From Hsuehochloa calcarea (lineage: Eukaryota; Streptophyta; Magnoliopsida; Poales; Poaceae), in contig CM070609.1 in assembly GCA_036346395.1 (NCBI GenBank), positions 28,656,223 through 28,720,222 of the forward strand: a DNA stretch of 64,000 nucleotides. The letters are read 5' to 3'. The position numbers were made by a program, and so were the translations under genes. Numbering within the stretch: position 1 is the stretch's first letter; every line of letters starts with the position of its first letter. Below are positions 59,134-64,000 of the stretch, one piece after another. Under the pieces are notes generated by a model that was given only the letters and a program-made list of their open reading frames with translations, had not been told where the DNA came from and did not search any database.

Positions 59134-60349
59134 CAGATCGAGCTCCACGAGATGATAGGCCAAGGGACAACAGCGGACATACACAGCGAGACGTGGAGGA
59201 GGCTTGATGTGGCGGTGAAGTGGATGCGGCCGGAGTTCTTCCTCTCCAGCCCGAGCAGTCAGGCCTTCTTCGCACAGGAGCTCGACGCGCTGTCGTGGCA
59301 GCGGCACCGCACGTATTGCGGCTGATGGGCGAATGCCTGCGCCCGTCGGACAGCTGCTTCCTAGTGATGGAGCTGGTCAGTGGTGCGACGCTGGGGGAGT
59401 GGCTGCACGGCAGCAGGGAGAGTCCGGCCTCGAGGGAGCTGCGGCGGGGGCGACATGGTTGACAGGGTGAGCAGCAGGGCACCGGAGATAGGAACGGGGA
59501 AGTGGATCAGTGGGAGCACTAGTCTTTTTATAGTTTATGAAGTTTTTTTTATCTAATTTTTAATTTACTAATATAGAATAATAAATATTTATACCTTTTA
59601 TATTTATTTCTCACCTTATAACCTCATATAACCTCTAACCTTTCGATAAAATTTTGTAGCTCCGTCTTGCGGTACCTCCACGAGCAGACGCTGAGGGTCG
59701 TGCACCGCGACATGAAACCGAGCAACGTGCTTTTGTATTGCGATTCGCGGACTGCGGCCATGCCAGGTTATTGCCGGACGGCACGGAGGCGCTCACCGGC
59801 GAAACGGGTGAGAGATCAATCGTGCTTGCAGGCAACTTCAGAACTGGCGGGCGTGCTCTGCTCTATTGAGCCAGGCCCAATTAACACTGTGCATTTGCAT
59901 TACCGCTTCCTCATTTTTTTTCTATTAAATGGCCAGGCCCAAGTTTTTTTGCCTAATCTTTTGAGTGATTAGCACCTAGGTCTAGGAGTGTTCATCATCC
60001 GCCCTCAGACTTGACAAGATTCGCTGGTTATTCTTTTTTTTCCCCTTAAAATTTACTATCCATGGTGCTGAGTGTTAGCTCTGTTCTTGTGTAAAGAATC
60101 CAAAGGGAATTGATATACCTTTTAAAATCGCTGTACTCAGTTCGCCATATCAAACAGTTCTGAGCTACTCAATGAATTATTATATATTTTTTACTTTCCA
60201 TTTTTTAAAACATTTTATGGACCTGTGTCTATATTTTTGTTTTGAGTTTCCAATTCTTTTAACATTTTAGGAACCTAAGTGTATATGGCTCCTGAAGTTA
60301 TTCTCTGTCAACCATACGCTGAGAAATGCGACATCTACAGCTTCGACAT
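59134..60349 (+). pseudogene. Protein kinase pseudogene cut by an LTR
   Basis: Kinase subdomains appear in order: Gly loop GQGTTADIHSETWRR and catalytic Lys in VAVKW (59170-59220), LMGECLRPSDSCFLVMELVSG (59322-59390), LRYLHEQ...VVHRDMKPSNVLL (59669-59733), then FADCGHARLLPDGTEALTGE (DFG changed to DCG), and MAPEVILCQPYAEKCDIYSF (60285-60346). This fits plant Raf-like/dual-specificity Ser/Thr kinases. Lesions: a frameshift in RQRH near 59300, a frame change between NVLLYC and FADCG near 59742, a TAA at 60276-60278 in the GT*VYMAPE motif, and LTR insertion after SFD at 60350, which removes the rest of the C-lobe. Introns lie near 59463-59658 and 59812-60270. Confidence 0.85.
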
Positions 60350-63300
60350 TGTAACATCCCAAAATTTGAGTGAGTTTCAAATGTTTGAAAATGTGAAAAT
60401 TTTAAAAATATTTCATGCATTTTTTTTATCTTGAAATTTTCTAGATTTTATTTGAAATCTTGTCGAGTTTGAATTTCAGGAAAACAATTAATAAAATACA
60501 AACCTAGTTTGAAATTTGAAAACAAAATAAAATGAAATCTGAATTTGAAAAGAAAAGGAAAATAAAGTAAAATGAAAACTCAAAATTCAGTTTAGGCTAA
60601 CCTAGCCAATCCCATCTCTTCTTTTCTTCTTTGTTCTTTTCTTTTCCTTCCATTTTCCTCTCGGGCTAGCACGCCTCTTTCTCCCCTTCTTCGGCCTAGT
60701 TGTGGCCCAACCCGCCTGCCTCCTCCTCCCAACATCCCAATCCCCGTGAGGCCCGCGCCCATCTCCCCCTCCCCTTCCTCTTGGTCCACACGCACGGCCA
60801 ACTTCCTTCTCCTCCCCACGCCGCAGGCCACGCCGACCCTCCCAACCGCAAGCTGCGTCGCGCAACATCGCCTGTGGCCATGCGGCTGCCCTGTGCTCAC
60901 GTCACGACCATCCTCGTGCCACTACATCCATGTTGTATCCCACGTCGATGTTGTCCTCGCCTAATGATAAGGACATGACCCCCTATGGATACAATCATAT
61001 TTGCTATGTTTGCTATTTTAATTACAAGGGCCCATATACTTCACTTAAATTATCAGGTGAGCTCGTTTTTAGAAGTGCATTTATATTATATGAACTATAT
61101 GATGCTATCTAATGATGAAAAAATATATTTGTGCAGCATCACATCACTTTTTGTCCAAGATAAGCAAGAGTTCGAGCTGGACACGTTTTGGAATCCAATT
61201 CACCTCGAAACAACACTGACTTCAAACCTGCATAACTTTCACATACAGAGTCCGTTTGAGCTCCACGAGTACTTGATGGAAAGCTTATCTCGTCCTCTTT
61301 CCAACGGATCCAACCTCACCTTTAAATTCATTATGTGGGCACTACAATTACCAAAATAAAGTTATGTGTCACCTATTTAGGCCAATTCGGGCCTTGTAAT
61401 CGTACCAGAATTGGCTCATACATTGGCCGGCCACGCAAGGGAGTCCATATTGTTTATATGAATAGTGCCACCTCCATAAAATAGTGTCATGAATAGTACT
61501 ATCCTGTTATCTCTTAGTTATGTGCGGCGCCCCTTCCCCTATTTAAGGAGTCTGCACCCCTCTAGTTTTCTTGAATTTTGTTTAGTTAAAAATTAGCTTC
61601 ATTACAATTTCGTGTATTGGCTTGTGTCGATTAGACCAACCATAATATTGCTACAGAATTCCAACTTTATTAAATATTTCAATCCTATTTGCAATTTTAG
61701 ATTGCTTATTATCTTATTCTTACGTATTCTTCGATTGCATGCAGGAATAGACCTTCGTAGTCAGGTCGATCGTACTTCTAGCAAGGTCGATAACGATCTC
61801 GGAGTTGGTTCAGCGATTGCCGGAGATATTGGTCGTGTGCAATTGGTAGCAAAATCATGAGTCGTCTCTACCAAAATTGAGCTATCATTCTCACCGAAAG
61901 ATCGGGACATCCATTGTCGCATTACCCAACAGCTGAAGACCGCGCCCTCACGCCCATGCCTCGCACTACAATGCCATCGCCATGCACAACAACTGTTTGT
62001 CTCGTCTCGCCGCCACGTGCCTCGCTAGAACTCGTGCCTCCCTCCGCCCTACTTAAGCCGTGCACCTAGTTTGCTTATCCGCCCACGCCATTTCCCACTC
62101 CTTCTCCCCTGCACCAGAAATGAGAAGCCGAGTCAAGCTCACGCTCTTCTTTCAGTCATTGTCATCACCGCCAGTAGCTCCAGCCGCTCGGGTGAGCCCC
62201 CGCTGCTCCATCTTTGTCTTTTGGGTGCACCTTGGCCTCGTCTATCTTGGACTTACCTCGGTCTTTCTCCTCCTCTGCGGAATCAGTGCCGATACCTTTG
62301 TCTTCTTCCTCTCCGATGACCGATCCGCCCACACCGCCCGTTCTCACCGAGCCACACTGCCTTCCTTGGTGAGCTTCGACCTTGGTGCCTATGTGCCTTA
62401 GCATTGCCTCGATCGGTTTCCCATGTCTAATGCTCACCATCTTGATCCTCCACTCCCACAGGTGGACTCGGAGCACCACCATCTTCGTCCTTTGCACCAG
62501 TGACCTTGAAGTCACGCCCTCCCTTCTTCACCACCCGACCTCGTCATCTCAACCGGAAACCCATAAGTAACTACATCACCTCGTGTTCTTGGGTTAGGAA
62601 AAGCTATTAGGATAGTCGATTTGGGTCGTAGAGTAGCGCTTGGCCACCACACCGTGGTACCTTCATCCCTGACGCCAGTCACCATGGACGGCAGTGCTCA
62701 GAGCTCCCAACACCGAGCTGGTGGTTCCGATAGAACCCCCTCGTGGTGTAGATGCTCAAATTTTGTATTTTATTTAAATTATTTTGATGCAATGATCCCC
62801 ATGACAAATGAGCCCACAAATAATTAATTTAGTTGAAAGTTAACTAGGGATTGTCGATGTGTCTTTGACCCATAGGACCCACACATTGACATGTAAAATT
62901 AATATTTAGTTAACACCACTAGTATAGCCAGTGTACCCATAAATGACTTAGGAATAAAATTTAATAAGAGAATGATATGGACACGTACAAGTGGACCCTT
63001 CCATCCTTAGTTTTATTGCACATTAATTGTTTAGATAGTGAGTCACTAATCGATGGGCTCAAGTCCAATAGCAATTGCTAAGCCATGGTTTTATGCATAA
63101 AGTACCAATGACTGGTAGGCCCCATATAGAATAATTAGTAAATCATACCATTCTTAATTAGATGTTAATTAGTAATTAGTGGTATGACAATAAGGCATGC
63201 TATAATTAAATTAGGGATTAATTGGGATAATTATGGTTAGAGTCAATCACTATACTAGTTTAATCCTAGGTTGAAGATTAGCATGGCATATAGTCCCGGC

Positions 63301-64000
63301 CATAGACCGTTAGACATTTACATGTAGACTCTTACACCAATGGTTGGCTATTTAAAATTGATCATTAAGCTGGTAGGCATTGCTTACATGCTCCAGAATA
63401 TTAGGATTATTATTTAACCTATAGATTAATCAAAAGTTAAACACTAGGATTTGTTAAGGGTCAATTACGGTTAATGAGTAATTAGTGGTCCAGCTAAAGT
63501 TAGCTATTAATTATCATAATCTTAGTATGACCTATCATCCCCTTAGGTACATCTCCAGTATAAGGATAATTCATAGTTTAATTAAATAATTGGCCCTATA
63601 TTTTAGTTAGTCATTAAATTAATCTTCTATTAACTGATATTTGAACCTCAAACGGTAATATGTCATAGGGATCCTAGCGACGTAAAACCTAGTGTTAACC
63701 CGAGTAGTTAAAATTATAGCTATCATATGTGAAGCTATGGTATGTGGACCCTCGTAACTATCCGTAGTTCCCACATATCACTCATGGAACTTCCTTGATA
63801 AATAGAAATTGGTAAAATAAATAATTAAATAAATTAGACCTCATGTGTAAGTCGTGGTGGGGTGTTCTCAATGAAACAATAATAATTCAAAAACAAATCA
63901 AAGTCATGTTGATTCCATCTATCACCCACCACTATCCGCTTCCAATAGAAGAACACTTCATAAAATAAATAAAGATCAGTAGATCCTACCTGTTAAGATA
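60350..64000 (+). mobile_element. Gypsy-type long LTR (LTR-E), runs off the window
   Basis: Begins TGTAACATCCCAAAATTTG directly inside the kinase sequence, followed by the AT-rich then GC-rich layout of the other TGTAACATCCC LTRs. Like LTR-C it carries repeated 'TGACATGTNGGACC/GGACCCACACATTGACATG' phrases (62860-63120). No CCCGACA end or primer binding site is seen before 64000, so the LTR is longer than 3.65 kb or contains insertions. Confidence 0.65.

Overview
The window is plant nuclear DNA from a grass (Poaceae). The evidence is spliced genes with GT-AG introns, a recognisable grass-type PDAT1 and BIG GRAIN 1-like gene, and a very dense, nested load of LTR retrotransposons, CACTA, hAT and MITE elements typical of a mid- to large-sized grass genome. 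I do not commit to a species.

Layout. 1-5260: two decayed Ty1/copia elements, both minus strand, with short LTRs. They sit just upstream of, and probably inside intron 1 of, the first host gene. 5941-10279: exons 2-6 of a phospholipid:diacylglycerol acyltransferase gene (PDAT1, plus strand); its first exon is not in the window. 11133-18225: a solo gypsy LTR (minus, perfect 5-bp target duplication CCTGT) containing a TIR element, which in turn contains a second solo LTR ('LTR-A', plus). A 3.8-kb piece of this nest is duplicated in tandem at 18411-22188. 22189-25752: an orphan CACTA 3' end, a hAT remnant and a short TIR element.

26309-46120: a locus on the minus strand made of a GRF-like zinc-finger ORF, a 120-bp minisatellite and a plant-mobile-domain (PMD/MAIN-like) pseudogene. 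The pseudogene is split by a 16.4-kb nest: an LTR-A copy (28419-44770) holds a CACTA element (29159-44152), which holds a gag-only gypsy element with an upstream ORF0 (29369-38120) and a further solo LTR (39442-41156).

46121-53048: a CpG-rich gene-free stretch and another long solo LTR. 54547-55515: an intronless BIG GRAIN 1-like gene (minus), the only complete host gene seen. 55958-56705: an unusual A-B-A'-B' interlocked inverted repeat. 58381-58691: a MITE in a TA microsatellite. 59134-60349: a broken protein kinase gene cut by an LTR (60350 to the window end).

The most unusual signal is inside LTR-A. It carries about 20 short hairpins whose stems differ but pair (including compensatory changes and G-U pairs), while the five-base loop stays TGTGT or a near variant. 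This is followed by a cluster of GCGGTAGTACCGC-type palindromes just upstream of the TATA box.
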